Assembly (NCBI GenBank): GCA_020438915.1
Contig: JAGQTR010000289.1
Span: 1-5,623, forward strand
DNA: 5,623 nt
Origin: Mycobacterium sp.
Lineage (GTDB): Bacteria > Actinomycetota > Actinomycetes > Mycobacteriales > Mycobacteriaceae
Direction of reading: 5' to 3'
Below are positions 5,095 to 5,623 of this stretch, one piece after another. How positions within the stretch are numbered: position 1 is the first letter of the stretch; each line of letters opens with the position of its first letter. The position numbers were made by a program, and so were the translations under genes. The notes below the pieces were generated by a model. The model was not told where the DNA came from. It searched no databases and saw only the letters and a list, made by a program, of their open reading frames with translations.

Positions 5095-5623
5095 ATGCCG
5101 GCAATCGTCCTCATCGGCGCCCAATGGGGTGACGAGGGCAAGGGTAAAGCCACCGATCTTCTCGGCGGCCGCGTTCAGTGGGTCGTCCGTTACCAGGGCG
5201 GGAACAACGCGGGCCACACCGTGGTGTTACCGACCGGGGAGAACTTCGCCCTGCACCTGATTCCCTCGGGCATCCTGACCCCCGGCGTCACCAACGTCAT
5301 CGGCAACGGGGTGGTGGTCGATCCAGGTGTGCTGCTCACCGAACTCCAGGGCCTACAAGCGCGTGGGGTGGACACCGAGCGGCTACTCATCTCGGCTGAT
5401 GCGCACCTGTTGATGCCGTATCACGTAGCGATCGACAAGGTCGTCGAGCGCTACGCGGGCAGCAAGAAGATCGGCACCACCGGCCGCGGCATCGGGCCGT
5501 GCTACCAGGACAAGATCGCTCGGATCGGCATCCGGGTCGCCGACGTGCGTGACCCCGACCTGCTGGCGGCCAAGATCGGCGCGGCGCTGGAATTCAAGAA
5601 CCAGGTGCTGGTCAAGATCTACA
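5095..5623 (+). CDS. purA: Adenylosuccinate synthetase, N-terminal part
   Basis: The first 176 codons of purA, running off the right edge. The enzyme is cytosolic and joins IMP and aspartate using GTP, the committed step from IMP to AMP. The N-terminus carries the glycine-rich GTP loop GAQWGDEGKGK (8-18) with catalytic Asp13, then GGNNAGHT (35-42) with His41. These fall at the same numbers as in the E. coli enzyme. The IMP-binding TTGRGIGP (128-135) includes Thr129, and Arg143 is also at its E. coli position. About 60% of the roughly 430-residue protein is missing through the window edge, not a lesion. The exact agreement with family numbering confirms the ATG. purA is transcribed away from the Rv0358/Rv0359-like operon. 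Confidence 0.97.
   Translation, partial: MPAIVLIGAQWGDEGKGKATDLLGGRVQWVVRYQGGNNAGHTVVLPTGENFALHLIPSGILTPGVTNVIGNGVVVDPGVLLTELQGLQARGVDTERLLISADAHLLMPYHVAIDKVVERYAGSKKIGTTGRGIGPCYQDKIARIGIRVADVRDPDLLAAKIGAALEFKNQVLVKIY

Noticed and set aside
4471..5132. Plus-strand open frames opposite the Rv0358-like gene
   Set aside because: Ser/Arg/Pro-rich shadow translations that run into the purA promoter and start, with no ribosome-binding site.
1..5623. CRISPR array, tRNA or rRNA genes
   Set aside because: No regularly spaced repeats, and none of the conserved tRNA or rRNA sequence blocks was seen on either strand. Nearly all bases are accounted for by protein genes.

Overview
The window is high-GC actinobacterial chromosome, almost certainly from a non-tuberculous, probably rapidly growing Mycobacterium/Mycolicibacterium. 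The proteins and their order recall the M. tuberculosis fba-purA block (Rv0363c to Rv0357c). This comparison is from memory, not a search. Coding density is very high, with four tail-to-tail gene ends and two divergent promoter gaps of about 80-130 bp, plus a third between two conserved genes. No gene-free stretch exceeds 300 bases.

Layout from left to right: the 3' end of fba (+, class II fructose-bisphosphate aldolase); a single-pass membrane protein like Rv0361 (-); a DUF3151 protein like Rv0360c (+); a six-helix CDF zinc/cation exporter, probably zitA (-); a polysaccharide pyruvyl transferase-family protein (+); a site-2-protease-like M50 membrane metalloprotease like Rv0359 (-); a conserved actinobacterial protein of unknown function like Rv0358 (-); and the first 176 codons of purA (+, adenylosuccinate synthetase).

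The housekeeping frame (fba, purA and the Rv0358-Rv0361 homologues) is conserved synteny. The variable part is the CDF/pyruvyl-transferase pair at about 1449-3615, which as I recall is not present at this position in M. tuberculosis. The mgtE gene that lies between Rv0361 and fba there is absent here. The CDF and pyruvyl-transferase genes diverge from a short AT-rich gap. That gap holds a perfect 10-bp inverted repeat with a 6-bp spacer (2353-2378), the size and character of an ArsR/SmtB-family metal-sensor operator, directly against the CDF start codon. The pyruvyl-transferase start shows a -10 motif at leaderless spacing. The M50 protease and the Rv0358-like gene form a two-gene operon divergent from purA. 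The Rv0358-like start is best placed at a TTG behind a perfect AAGGAG.

No RNA gene, CRISPR array, insertion sequence or attachment site was seen. Nothing here is convincingly a wholly new system. The strongest points for follow-up are the metal-responsive operator, the orphan pyruvyl transferase beside a metal exporter, and the repeated Thr-Glu-Val/Ile motifs in the cytosolic tail of the Rv0361-like protein.
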